Assembly: GCA_011620785.1 (NCBI GenBank)
Contig: WOYM01000015.1
Coordinates: 6,505-33,332, forward strand
Source of the DNA: Methanothrix sp.
Lineage (GTDB): Archaea > Halobacteriota > Methanosarcinia > Methanotrichales > Methanotrichaceae
Direction: 5' to 3'
Length of the DNA stretch: 26,828 nucleotides
Part shown: piece after piece, positions 14,223 to 21,663 of the stretch
How the letters are laid out: the number at the start of each line of letters is the position of its first letter
Position numbering within the stretch: position 1 is the first letter of the stretch
Program-made: the position numbers and the translations under genes
The notes under the pieces: model-generated
Told to the model about the DNA's origin: nothing
Database searches by the model: none
Seen by the model: the letters and a program-made list of their open reading frames with translations, nothing else

Positions 14223-14257
14223 GTTGCTCCCCTGAATGCCTCCCTCAGGAGTATGTT

Positions 14258-15493
14258 ATGTCCCTTCGAGAAGAAGCACTAGCCTTTCATGAAGCCGTCA
14301 GGGGAAAGATTGCCGTGCACAGCAAGGTGCCCTGCGCCACCAGCCGGGATTTGAGCCTGGCTTATACCCCCGGGGTGGCCGCACCCTGTCGCGAGATCGA
14401 GAGGAATCCGGATGACGTCTATCGCTACACTGCCAAGGGAAATCTGGTGGCAGTGGTAACGGACGGGACTGCCGTGCTGGGATTGGGCGATATAGGAGCT
14501 CTGGCCTCCATTCCGGTGATGGAGGGCAAAGCGATACTGTTCAAGAACTTCGCCGGGATAGATGCCTTTCCAATAGCTGTCGCCTCCAAGGATCCAGAGG
14601 ATATAGTGAGGACCGTGGCCATGATCGAGCCGGTCTTCGGAGGGATAAACCTGGAGGATATCAGTGCTCCCCGCTGCTTTGAGGTGGAGGAGAGGTTAAA
14701 GAAGGCCCTGAAGATCCCGGTATTTCATGACGATCAGCATGGAACGGCAGTGGTCGCCCTGGCCGCTCTGATCAACGCCCTCCGCCTGGTAGGAAAGGAC
14801 TTTAGGGATCTAAAGGTGGCAGTGAGCGGGGCAGGGGCTGCAGGGGTTGCCGTCACCAAGTTCCTTTTAAGCTTCGGAGCAAAGGACGTCATACTCTGCG
14901 ATAGCAGAGGGGTGATTCATAAGGCTCGACCGGACCTGAACTCCTCAAAGCAGGAGATCGCAACTCTTACCAATCCACGCAATGTCACTGGCACTCTGGC
15001 CGATGCCATTCGTGGGGCGGACGTCTTTTTGGGCCTCTCTGTGGCAGGAATAGTGACCCCAGACATGGTGAGCAGCATGGCTGGGGATGCCGTGGTATTT
15101 GCCATGGCCAATCCCGAGCCGGAGATCATGCCCGAGCTGGCACTGGAGGCGGGAGCGGTTGTGGTGGCCACCGGCCGCTCCGACTATCCCAATCAGGTGA
15201 ACAATGTCCTCGGCTTTCCTGGCATATTCCGGGGTGCTCTGGACGTGCGGGCCAGCGATATCAACGAACGGATGAAGATGGCTGCCTCTCGGGCTATAGC
15301 CGGTCTGGTGGAGAACGTCACCCGTGAGTGCATCATCCCCTCCCCCCTGGACAGAAGGGTGGTTCCCACGGTGGCGGAGGCAGTGGCCCGGGCGGCCATA
15401 GAGAGCGGCGTTGCCCGGGTTCCCGTCGATCCAGTCCAGGTGGGACGGAGGGTGGAGGAGATGGTGAGGAAGCTGGAGAAGGATGTCTGTTGA
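14258..15493 (+). CDS. Malic enzyme (malate dehydrogenase, oxaloacetate-decarboxylating)
   Basis: Oxidative decarboxylation of malate to pyruvate with NAD(P). The 411-residue protein has the malic-domain motifs SLAYTPGVAAPCREI (about 35-49; the Tyr is the proposed acid), VVTDGTAVLGLGDIGALASIPVMEGKA split over about 65-91, the conserved-Lys/Asp segment FHDDQHGTA (about 158-166), and the Rossmann motif VSGAGAAGVAV (about 189-199). Length matches the short prokaryotic enzyme. The long upstream open frame (to 14132) crosses the tRNA and its promoter and is discarded; ATG 14258 has AGGAG 6 bases upstream. It could supply pyruvate or NADPH for biosynthesis. Cofactor preference is not evident. Confidence 0.93.
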   Translation: MSLREEALAFHEAVRGKIAVHSKVPCATSRDLSLAYTPGVAAPCREIERNPDDVYRYTAKGNLVAVVTDGTAVLGLGDIGALASIPVMEGKAILFKNFAGIDAFPIAVASKDPEDIVRTVAMIEPVFGGINLEDISAPRCFEVEERLKKALKIPVFHDDQHGTAVVALAALINALRLVGKDFRDLKVAVSGAGAAGVAVTKFLLSFGAKDVILCDSRGVIHKARPDLNSSKQEIATLTNPRNVTGTLADAIRGADVFLGLSVAGIVTPDMVSSMAGDAVVFAMANPEPEIMPELALEAGAVVVATGRSDYPNQVNNVLGFPGIFRGALDVRASDINERMKMAASRAIAGLVENVTRECIIPSPLDRRVVPTVAEAVARAAIESGVARVPVDPVQVGRRVEEMVRKLEKDVC

Positions 15494-15619
15494 ATGCCTC
15501 TGATCGGATTGCCTTCTGATGGCGGTAAAGGGGTGCAAGGGCTTCTTTCCTTTTCAGCTTCGTCCCTGAACCATCAGGTATTAACCATCTGGCATCGCTA
15601 ATTGCATAGAGTGAATTTC

Positions 15620-15739
15620 ATGAGCAGGCAGTCAAAGAAGAGAAGAGACAGCCCGGAAGTGATCAGGAAAAGGCTGGAAAACAGCCTCCCTTGGTGCCTG
15701 TCGCGCTGGTTTGCCCGCCGCATGGGGCGCAGAAAGTAG
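15620..15739 (+). CDS. Possible small basic protein (39 aa)
   Basis: A short frame beginning MSRQSKKRRDSPEVIRKRL and ending ARRMGRRK, with one cysteine and two tryptophans in a central amphipathic stretch (about 22-32). It is extremely basic, as in nucleic-acid- or ribosome-binding peptides, but I recognise no family. An AGAGTGA ribosome-like site precedes the ATG by 5 bases, and a T run follows 10 bases after the stop, which argues for a real transcript end. The rest of the 15494-15789 interval holds no other gene-like signal. Confidence 0.4.
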   Translation: MSRQSKKRRDSPEVIRKRLENSLPWCLSRWFARRMGRRK

Positions 15740-15748
15740 ATTGAATGA

Positions 15749-15760
15749 ACTTTTTTTTGA
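15749..15760 (+). terminator. T-run terminator
   Basis: Eight consecutive T after GAAC, downstream of the small basic frame and malic enzyme. A typical archaeal oligo-T terminator without a strong hairpin. Confidence 0.45.
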
Positions 15761-15789
15761 TTAGATTGAATTTTGCGCCGGTCAGCTTT

Positions 15790-16773
15790 TCAGCTCTCTT
15801 CTGCCATCAGATATCCTGCCACTGCCCCTGTTACCTCTGAGGTAGAACATATGCCGCCCAGATCCGGCGTCCTCACCCCCGCTGCCAGCGCCCTTTTCAC
15901 AGCCTCCTCTATCCTGCCTGCCGCCGCCAGCTCGCCCAGCCACTCCATCATCATGGCAGCGCTGCGGATCGCTCCCACCGGATTGGCAATCCCCTTTCCG
16001 GCGATATCAGGAGCGCTGCCGTGAATGGGCTCGAACAGAGCGCGAGACTTCCCAAGATTGGCGCTGGCGCACAGCCCCAGGCTTCCCACCACCCCCGCCG
16101 CCTCGTCGCTCAAGATATCTCCGAAGAGGTTGGTGGTGACCAGGACATCGAACCTCTGAGGATTAGTCACCAGGTTGTAGGCGGCCGCGTCCACCAGCAT
16201 ATCCTCATAAAGAATGCCCCGCCGCTCCGCCACCTCCCGGCAGGTCTGCAAAAAGAGCCGGTCGCTTCGCAGCACATTGGACTTATGGATGATAGTAAGA
16301 CGGCGGCGTCTCGCCGCCAGGTCGCATGCAGCCTCTGCGATCCTCTCCGAACCGCGACGGGTTATCACCCTCAGGGTACGCGATTCCTCCACCCCCACCT
16401 CCTCCACTCCGGAGTAGAGCCCCTCGGTGTTCTCCCGCACGATGATGAAATCAAGGTCCTGGGACTGGAAGGGCCGGATGTTGGCATAAAGGTCCAGGGC
16501 CCGCCGCAGCCTTAAGAGAACGCTCTTGTAATTGGGATCGGGCGGGGTGGTGATCGCACCCAAAAGAATGCAGTCGCAGCCAGAAATCTCTTTCAGATCA
16601 TCTTCGTCCATCGCCTCCCCTGTCCTCTTCCAGCGGCCCAGGCCGATCTCAAAATGGACCAGATCGAGTGACGCTCCCGCGGCCCTCAGAACCTCCAGAG
16701 CGCTCTCTATCACCTCCGGGCCTATGCCGTCCCCGGCAATCACTGCTACCCTCTTAGATCCTTGACCAGACAC
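15790..16773 (-). CDS. aksF: Homoisocitrate / 3-isopropylmalate dehydrogenase family (AksF or LeuB)
   Basis: A 327-residue beta-decarboxylating dehydrogenase. Motifs: AVIAGDGIGPEV (about 9-20), the substrate-binding LRLRRALDLYANIRP (about 86-100), IIVRENTEGLYSG (about 109-121), the catalytic Lys in IIHKSNVLR (about 160-168), and the metal-binding TTNLFGDILSDEAAG (about 213-227), then LFEPIHGSAPDIAGKGIANP (about 246-265). Homoisocitrate dehydrogenase (coenzyme B) and isopropylmalate dehydrogenase (leucine) are close paralogues. AksF is preferred because the operon also contains a YLRT-type homoaconitase small subunit. The GTG start lies within the last 28 bases of the preceding gene, indicating tight coupling. 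Confidence 0.8.
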   Translation of the reverse strand: MSGQGSKRVAVIAGDGIGPEVIESALEVLRAAGASLDLVHFEIGLGRWKRTGEAMDEDDLKEISGCDCILLGAITTPPDPNYKSVLLRLRRALDLYANIRPFQSQDLDFIIVRENTEGLYSGVEEVGVEESRTLRVITRRGSERIAEAACDLAARRRRLTIIHKSNVLRSDRLFLQTCREVAERRGILYEDMLVDAAAYNLVTNPQRFDVLVTTNLFGDILSDEAAGVVGSLGLCASANLGKSRALFEPIHGSAPDIAGKGIANPVGAIRSAAMMMEWLGELAAAGRIEEAVKRALAAGVRTPDLGGICSTSEVTGAVAGYLMAEES

Positions 16774-17573
16774 CTTACCGCCTCCGCTATCTCCCAGGGG
16801 CCGTCACCCCAGTGGACAACAATTCCCGGCTGGCCGCACTTCTCCGTCCTCCCCCTTCGCTCCGACCGGCAGCAGCGAGTGATGAATGGCCCCTGGGGCT
16901 GAAATTCTCTTTCCCGGCAATGGATGGGACAGACATTGATGAATTCGTGCTCCTTTCCTGGATTGTTGGCCAGAAAGATCTCTCGCGATACCTCGCAGCC
17001 CACTATCCTCGGCCGCTCGTGGACCACGGGATCGCAGTCCAGAGACCTTCCCAGCCCCCCTGCCCGGCAGGGATAATAGACGGACGGGCAGTAGAACCTC
17101 TCCAGGTTCAGGATCCTGGACACGAACCTCACCATCAGGTCCCCCAGCACTCCGCAATCCACCAGCCCCTGCAGGGTGCAGATCAGCCAGGGCGGATCTG
17201 GTGGGGAGACGTCCATGACCTCTATTTCCAGGACCTGGCCGGGGTCGGGATCTTTGACGAAGGTGATGTGCTCGTCCGGGCCCTGGAAGACCACGGTGTT
17301 CGCCCTGCCCTCTCGACAGATCTCATATGCCAGATCGATCAGGAGGGTTCTATTCCTGGTATCCACCCTCTCCGGATAGAAGGCGATCTCCTGACCGCAG
17401 GCGATCAGCTCCAGCTCCTCCGTCTCTCTCATGAATCCCTCCCCAATGCTCTTCACCGCATAGAGGCTGGGGCCGTCCCGGCTGATCAGATACCGGGTGG
17501 AAAAGTAGATGGGTCCGCCCCGCTCCTCCCTGTCCTTTATGCCCACGAATTTGTAGTTGTCCGGAAAGATCAT
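16746..17573 (-). CDS. Conserved methanogen-type protein of unknown function in the coenzyme B operon
   Basis: A 275-residue cytosolic protein of no family I can name with certainty. The N-terminal half is beta-rich (ISRDGPSLYAVKSIGEG; HITFVKDPDPGQVLEIEVMDV). A middle segment, PPWLICTLQGLVDCGVLGDLMVRF, is helical. The C-terminal third is cysteine-rich: FYCPSVYYPCRAGG (about 163-176), DCDP, VGCEV, VCPIHCRERE (about 216-225), RCCRSE, EKCGQPG. This suggests a metal or Fe-S site, which is inference. It begins 5 bases after the hacB stop and overlaps the dehydrogenase start by 28 bases, so a role tied to 2-oxosuberate / coenzyme B synthesis or to assembling homoaconitase is plausible but unproven. 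Confidence 0.8.
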   Translation of the reverse strand: MIFPDNYKFVGIKDREERGGPIYFSTRYLISRDGPSLYAVKSIGEGFMRETEELELIACGQEIAFYPERVDTRNRTLLIDLAYEICREGRANTVVFQGPDEHITFVKDPDPGQVLEIEVMDVSPPDPPWLICTLQGLVDCGVLGDLMVRFVSRILNLERFYCPSVYYPCRAGGLGRSLDCDPVVHERPRIVGCEVSREIFLANNPGKEHEFINVCPIHCREREFQPQGPFITRCCRSERRGRTEKCGQPGIVVHWGDGPWEIAEAVRCLVKDLRG

Positions 17574-17578
17574 GTCAG

Positions 17579-18058
17579 TCAGTCCAGGCCTCTCTCTCGT
17601 CGCCGGTGGGCCACCAGCCCCCCGTCCTTCAGTATGGCCATCAGAAAGTCAGGCAGGCGGGTTCCTTGATAGAGTCTGTCCTCCACCCGCACCGTACCGG
17701 CTTGAAGATCCACCTCCACCAGGTCCCCCTCCTGGCAGACGGGCTGGGCCTCGATGAGAGGAAGGCCGACGTTGATTGCGTTCCGGTAGAATATGCGGGC
17801 GAAGGACCGAGCTACCACCGCAGCCACGCCCGCCTCTTTGAGTGCCACAGGCGCCTGCTCGCGGGACGATCCGCTGCCGAAGTTCTCACCGGCCACGATT
17901 ATGTCTCCCTTCCCGACGCGCGATGCAAATTGAGGGTCTATGCCCTCCATGACATGCTCCGCCCAGAGATGGCGGTCTCGCGTCCGCAGGTACTTTCCCG
18001 GGATGATCACATCCGTGTCCACGTCGTCGCCAAAGATCCATGCCTTGCCCTTGATCAT
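17579..18058 (-). CDS. hacB: Homoaconitase / isopropylmalate isomerase small subunit (HacB-like)
   Basis: About 159 residues, the swivel subunit of the aconitase family. MIKGKAWIFGDDVDTDVIIPG is followed by the substrate-specificity loop YLRT (about 22-25), then GDIIVAGENFGSGSSREQAP (about 51-70) and FARIFYRNAINVGLPL (about 83-98). An arginine in YLRT is the mark of methanogen homoaconitase (coenzyme B chain elongation) rather than the leucine enzyme, as I recall from work on the M. jannaschii pair. The large subunit is not in this window. The frame is open to ATG 18181; the extra 41 residues do not match the family N-terminus, so ATG 18058 is preferred, though its ribosome site is weak. First gene of a three-gene operon. 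Confidence 0.85.
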   Translation of the reverse strand: MIKGKAWIFGDDVDTDVIIPGKYLRTRDRHLWAEHVMEGIDPQFASRVGKGDIIVAGENFGSGSSREQAPVALKEAGVAAVVARSFARIFYRNAINVGLPLIEAQPVCQEGDLVEVDLQAGTVRVEDRLYQGTRLPDFLMAILKDGGLVAHRRRERGLD

Positions 18059-18346
18059 AATGCTGCCCACATCCTGCAGAGTATCTCCCTGTTCGAAGAT
18101 GACATCATACATTGACCGCATGCCTTGATAATACTCTTTCCCCATCCGGCAGCCGACGGGAGCAGTGGCATTCACTTTCATCCTGCACGCCCATCCTTTT
18201 TCTGCAATTATCGAAAGCCATTTATGGGGGGATTTAATTGGATGTCTTTTGTATCTTGCACATACTTCTAAAAATCAATAAAAAGATTTATAGATATCAT
18301 TTTCAACGGCAACATATTTATTCTTACACGTACTAGGTTGAGGATG

Positions 18347-18550
18347 ATGGCAAGCATTCTCGAACAACTGATCTGGCCCCTGCACAGGAGGCCAAGAATG
18401 GAGCCCAAGGCAGTCTTTGAAATCGATTTAGATAGGAAAGCCCGGGAGCTAGAGACGGCAAAGGCGATCCTGCAGGAGGTCTTCGCCACCAGCCTCGCTG
18501 AGGTGGATGAGATGATCAGGCTGCGCCTGGAGGATCGCGGCCTGCTGTGA
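18347..18550 (+). CDS. Small helical protein of unknown function
   Basis: A 67-residue frame beginning MASILEQLIWPLHRRPRMEP. A highly charged helix with regular Leu/Ile spacing follows (IDLDRKARELETAKAILQEV; then SLAEVDEMIRLRLEDRGLL). No cysteine, signal peptide or membrane segment; family not recognised. GGTTGAGG directly precedes the two adjacent ATGs (18344 and 18347). TATA-like AT-rich stretches lie at about 18283-18295 and 18313-18320. It sits 75 bases before the Isf-type flavoprotein gene on the same strand, so it may be the first gene of that operon. The intergenic stretch 18182-18337 otherwise shows only AT-rich promoter-like DNA. Confidence 0.6.
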   Translation: MASILEQLIWPLHRRPRMEPKAVFEIDLDRKARELETAKAILQEVFATSLAEVDEMIRLRLEDRGLL

Positions 18551-18625
18551 TCTCCTGCCTCGTCCCTTATGACAGTACAGTCCTGCTGGCAAATCTGAAA
18601 TATCATCAGCTCCTTATAGAATATC

Positions 18626-19219
18626 ATGATTCTTGGCATATCAGGCAGCCCCCGCAAGATGGCCACGGAGCATATCCTGGGCATGGCCCTCAAGATGCTG
18701 GAGGAGAGGGGCTTCAAGACCCATCTTTTCGCCATGCGAGGCAAGAACATCAGCCCCTGCAGGCACTGCGACTACTGCCTGAAGAACAAGGAGTGCATTG
18801 TCAAGGACGACATGTATCAGCTCTACTCCTTGATCCGGGAGGCAGAGGGCTTCGTGCTGGCCACCCCGGTCTATAACGGCAGCATGAGCGCCCAGATGAA
18901 GATCGCGATAGACAGGACCCGAGCCACTCTGGCCGCAGAGCCCCGATCATTGAGGCGCAAGCCGGGCATGGCGATAGCCGTAGGGGGCGACCGCATGGGC
19001 GGCCAGGAGCTGGCGGTGCAGCAGATCCATACCTTCTACATTCTCAATGGCATGATCCCGGTGAGCGGGGGCTTCTTCGGCGCCAACCTCGGTGCAACCT
19101 TCTGGTCTCATGACACCCTGGAGGAGGCAGAAAAGGATGAAGAGGGATTCAGATCCCTGCGGAAGACCACCCGCCAGTTCGCCGAGACCCTGGAGTGGTT
19201 GAAAAATATCGAGAAATGA
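18626..19219 (+). CDS. Iron-sulfur flavoprotein (Isf family)
   Basis: A 197-residue flavodoxin-like protein with a compact [4Fe-4S] motif. The N-terminal FMN phosphate loop is ILGISGSPRK (about 2-11). The cysteine cluster CRHCDYCLKNKEC (about 45-57) has the C-X2-C-X2-C-X5-C spacing of the Methanosarcina Isf family. ATPVYNGSMSAQMKIAIDR (about 79-97) is the second flavin-contact region, and VGGDRMGGQE follows at about 117-126. Isf proteins are homodimers that accept electrons from ferredoxin; roles in oxygen or peroxide defence have been proposed. It is followed 36 bases later by an AfpA-type flavoprotein, a pairing that suggests an electron-transfer module. Confidence 0.9.
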   Translation: MILGISGSPRKMATEHILGMALKMLEERGFKTHLFAMRGKNISPCRHCDYCLKNKECIVKDDMYQLYSLIREAEGFVLATPVYNGSMSAQMKIAIDRTRATLAAEPRSLRRKPGMAIAVGGDRMGGQELAVQQIHTFYILNGMIPVSGGFFGANLGATFWSHDTLEEAEKDEEGFRSLRKTTRQFAETLEWLKNIEK

Positions 19220-19255
19220 ATAGATCCTCTCGGGCAAGGGTTTTAGGTGATGGCT

Positions 19256-19831
19256 ATGGCAAATAAAGGGGCAAAGAGAAAGATCGCCTGGGGAATTACG
19301 GGCAGTGGCGACCGCATCACAGAGACGGTCGAGAAGATGATCAAGCTGCAAAAGCAGTACGATGATGTGGTGGATGTAAGGGTCTTCGTCTCCAAAGCAG
19401 GAGAGCAGGTGATAAAGTACTACAAGCTCTTCAATACCCTGGAGAAGCACTTCGATAAGGTCTGGGTGGAGATCAACTCCAACTCCCCCTTCCTCGCCGG
19501 CCAGCTGCAGGTGAGGCGTTATGAGTTCCTTCTCCTGGCCCCCACTACCTCCAACACCGTAACCAAGATCACCCTGGGATTGGCGGACTCTTTGCTCTCC
19601 AATGCCGCCATCATGTCCCAAAAGGCATTTGTGCCCACTTATATCATGCCCTGCGACTATGCCCCTGGGATCTTAACCACAATCCTCCCCGACGGGAGCG
19701 AGATGAAGCTGCGCATCAGAAAAGAGGATGCAGAAAACGTGGATAAGCTTCGCCGCACCGAGGATGTCTATGTGCTGGAGACACCTGAGGAGATCACCGG
19801 GGTCTTTGAAAAATACTTCTCACGCCATTGA
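19256..19831 (+). CDS. Archaeoflavoprotein AfpA / DmrB-type flavoprotein
   Basis: A 191-residue protein of the archaeal Flavoprotein (HFCD-like, FMN-binding) family. It shows IAWGITGSGDRITETVE (about 10-26), the family start, then VFVSKAGEQVIKYYKL, LLLAPTTSNTVTKITLGLADSLLSNA (about 85-110) with the flavin-binding APTTSNT, and VPTYIMPCDYAPG (about 124-136). Relatives include AfpA, which takes electrons from ferredoxin or Isf, and dihydromethanopterin reductase DmrB/X; the two roles cannot be separated here. The start is ATG 19256, with AGGTGA 5 bases upstream. The neighbouring Isf gene supports the AfpA role. A run of T at about 19922-19929 may terminate the transcript. Confidence 0.82.
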   Translation: MANKGAKRKIAWGITGSGDRITETVEKMIKLQKQYDDVVDVRVFVSKAGEQVIKYYKLFNTLEKHFDKVWVEINSNSPFLAGQLQVRRYEFLLLAPTTSNTVTKITLGLADSLLSNAAIMSQKAFVPTYIMPCDYAPGILTTILPDGSEMKLRIRKEDAENVDKLRRTEDVYVLETPEEITGVFEKYFSRH

Positions 19832-20057
19832 TCCGATCTTGTCGACGCGCGCTAGCCATGATATTCTGGCCAGGGGTATGATTTCCTGGCCACTTTGGCC
19901 TTCTTTTAAAATCTGCCGCTCTTTTTTTGCTACTACTCTGGGCGAATAGTTCCACTCTGTCATCTCTCAATGGCCGATTGTCTCGAAAGGGTTTAGTACT
20001 CACGGCTACAATCCTCCTCTTAACACGGGAACAGTCAAAAGTAATACTGGTGATCTC

Positions 20058-20453
20058 ATGAAGGACGTAGGCATACTTGTACTCGGACATGGATCCAGCC
20101 TGCCTTTCAACAAGGAGCTGGTGGAGTCCCTCGCTCAGATGATCGGCAAGAACAATAGCTCCGGACCGGTCAGAACCGCTTATCTGAATATGAACCAGCC
20201 AGACATCCCCACCGGCCTGAAGAGCTTCCAGGGCACCGGTGTGAAGAAGATCATCGCTCTGCCTCTCTTCTTGGCCCATGGCGTTCACACCCGCCAGGAT
20301 ATACCGCATGAGCTGGGCGTGGACCCTGAGAAGCGCAGAGGCGTCTTGAACATCTGGGGGGATGAGGTGGAGGTAATCTGCGCCGAGCCCCTGGGCGTGG
20401 ACGAATGCATAGCAGCACTGGCGATAAAGCGGGCAGAAGAGTCTCTCGAGTAG
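20058..20453 (+). CDS. cfbA: Sirohydrochlorin nickelochelatase CfbA
   Basis: A 131-residue short CbiX-type chelatase, the usual archaeal homodimeric size. It has VGILVLGHGSSLPFNKE (about 4-20; His in GHGS) and ALPLFLAHGVHTRQDIP (about 67-83; second histidine pair). CfbA inserts Ni into sirohydrochlorin, the first committed step to coenzyme F430; the same family can also insert cobalt for B12. Association with cfbE and cfbD downstream supports the nickel role. ATG 20058 has GGTGAT 3 bases upstream. The gene overlaps cfbE by 49 bases. The preceding interval (19832-20057) holds a T run and AT-rich DNA but no clear gene. Confidence 0.92.
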   Translation: MKDVGILVLGHGSSLPFNKELVESLAQMIGKNNSSGPVRTAYLNMNQPDIPTGLKSFQGTGVKKIIALPLFLAHGVHTRQDIPHELGVDPEKRRGVLNIWGDEVEVICAEPLGVDECIAALAIKRAEESLE

Positions 20454-21658
20454 CTGTCCTGGATACCATCCACGGGGCAAACGTCATCGCCCAGAGGATG
20501 GTCGAGTGCGGCATCCAGGCTGAGCCCCTGGAGGTGTACCATCATACCGCCAGCCTTGACGCCTTCGATGAGGTGGTGATCCCGGTACACCTCCCGCCAG
20601 ATAATCCTCATTTGGTCCAGGCGAAAGGTCTGGGAAAGAGGATCATCAGCCATCATCAGGCAGTGGGCGAACTCATTGGCTCGGACGCTGATGATCTGGT
20701 GAAAATCGAGGTCACAGGAACGCACAGCAAGACCACCACAGCACTTTTAGTGGCTATGATCCTCTCCCGCCAAAAGAGGGTCTTATCTCATACCACTCGC
20801 GGCCTGGAGATCTGGTCTGACGGCAGACTTCAGCTCCTGAAAGAAGGGCTGAGCATCACCCCTGCCAATGCGATCCTGGCGGTCCAGGAGGCGCTGGCTC
20901 GAGGGGCAGAGGCCCTGATATGCGAGATCTCTTTGGGCGGCACGGGTCTTGCGCAATTGGGGATTTTAACCAGCTTCACCAGTGACTACCGCATAGCAGG
21001 CGGCACCAAATGGGCAAGCACCGCCAAGCTGCAGATGCTCTCTTTAGCCCGACAAGGGTCGAGGCTGGCGGCTAATGCGGATTGCAGGATCTCGCCCGAT
21101 ATCTCCTTTGCCGAAGGGGGCCTGGTCTGGGCCCTGCCGGATGGGCTGATCTATGGAGAGGAGAGGCTGGGGCTATCTTTAGGCGAGGATCTGGATTTCG
21201 CCAGCTACCGTACGGCAATATCCGGGGCGGCTGCGGCTGCCGAGCTCCTGGGGCTGGAGAGAGAGGATACTATTCGGGCGCTTGAGGGGTTCAGTGGCTT
21301 CTCCGGCCGGATGAAAATCGAGCGGCTGGACGGGCGGACGGTATTCGACAGCTCCAACTCCGGGCTCAAGGTCAGTGATATCGAAAGAGCCCTGGACAAG
21401 GCCCGAGGCCCCAATCTGGTGGCAGTTGTGGGAGAGGATGCCCAGACAGTCTGCGAGGGCCTGGACATACCTCGTCTCGCGGAGCTTCTCAGAAGGAGGC
21501 GCTCGGAGATCGAGGATCTGGTCTTAGTGGGAGAGCGGCTCCGCCCCCTGGCTAGAGAGCTGGGGGCAGAGACGGCCCAAGACCTCGTGGAGGGGCTGAA
21601 GAAGGCAGAATCCTCTCGCCCCAAAAGGCTGCTCAGTGCGGTTAAGTGTTTCAGGTGA
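20405..21658 (+). CDS. cfbE: Coenzyme F430 synthetase CfbE (Mur ligase-like)
   Basis: A 417-residue Mur-ligase family protein. It shows VAVLDTIHGANVIAQRM (about 16-32), the ATP-binding GTHSKTTTALL (about 103-113), EISLGGTGLAQ (about 178-188), and a C-terminal ligase domain with FSGRMKIERLDGRTVFDSSNSG (about 301-322). CfbE performs the last F430 step, ATP-dependent closure of the six-membered lactam-derived carbocycle precursor (F430 formation from its seco precursor). The only suitable start is ATG 20405, inside cfbA, giving a 49-base overlap. Its stop overlaps the ribosome site of cfbD (AGGTGATAATAATG). Complete at the expected length. Confidence 0.9.
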   Translation: MHSSTGDKAGRRVSRVAVLDTIHGANVIAQRMVECGIQAEPLEVYHHTASLDAFDEVVIPVHLPPDNPHLVQAKGLGKRIISHHQAVGELIGSDADDLVKIEVTGTHSKTTTALLVAMILSRQKRVLSHTTRGLEIWSDGRLQLLKEGLSITPANAILAVQEALARGAEALICEISLGGTGLAQLGILTSFTSDYRIAGGTKWASTAKLQMLSLARQGSRLAANADCRISPDISFAEGGLVWALPDGLIYGEERLGLSLGEDLDFASYRTAISGAAAAAELLGLEREDTIRALEGFSGFSGRMKIERLDGRTVFDSSNSGLKVSDIERALDKARGPNLVAVVGEDAQTVCEGLDIPRLAELLRRRRSEIEDLVLVGERLRPLARELGAETAQDLVEGLKKAESSRPKRLLSAVKCFR

Positions 21659-21663
21659 TAATA

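Noticed and set aside
14132..14257. N-terminal extension of malic enzyme
   Set aside because: It is read through the tRNA-Ser gene and its promoter, while ATG 14258 has a good ribosome site and matches the family start.
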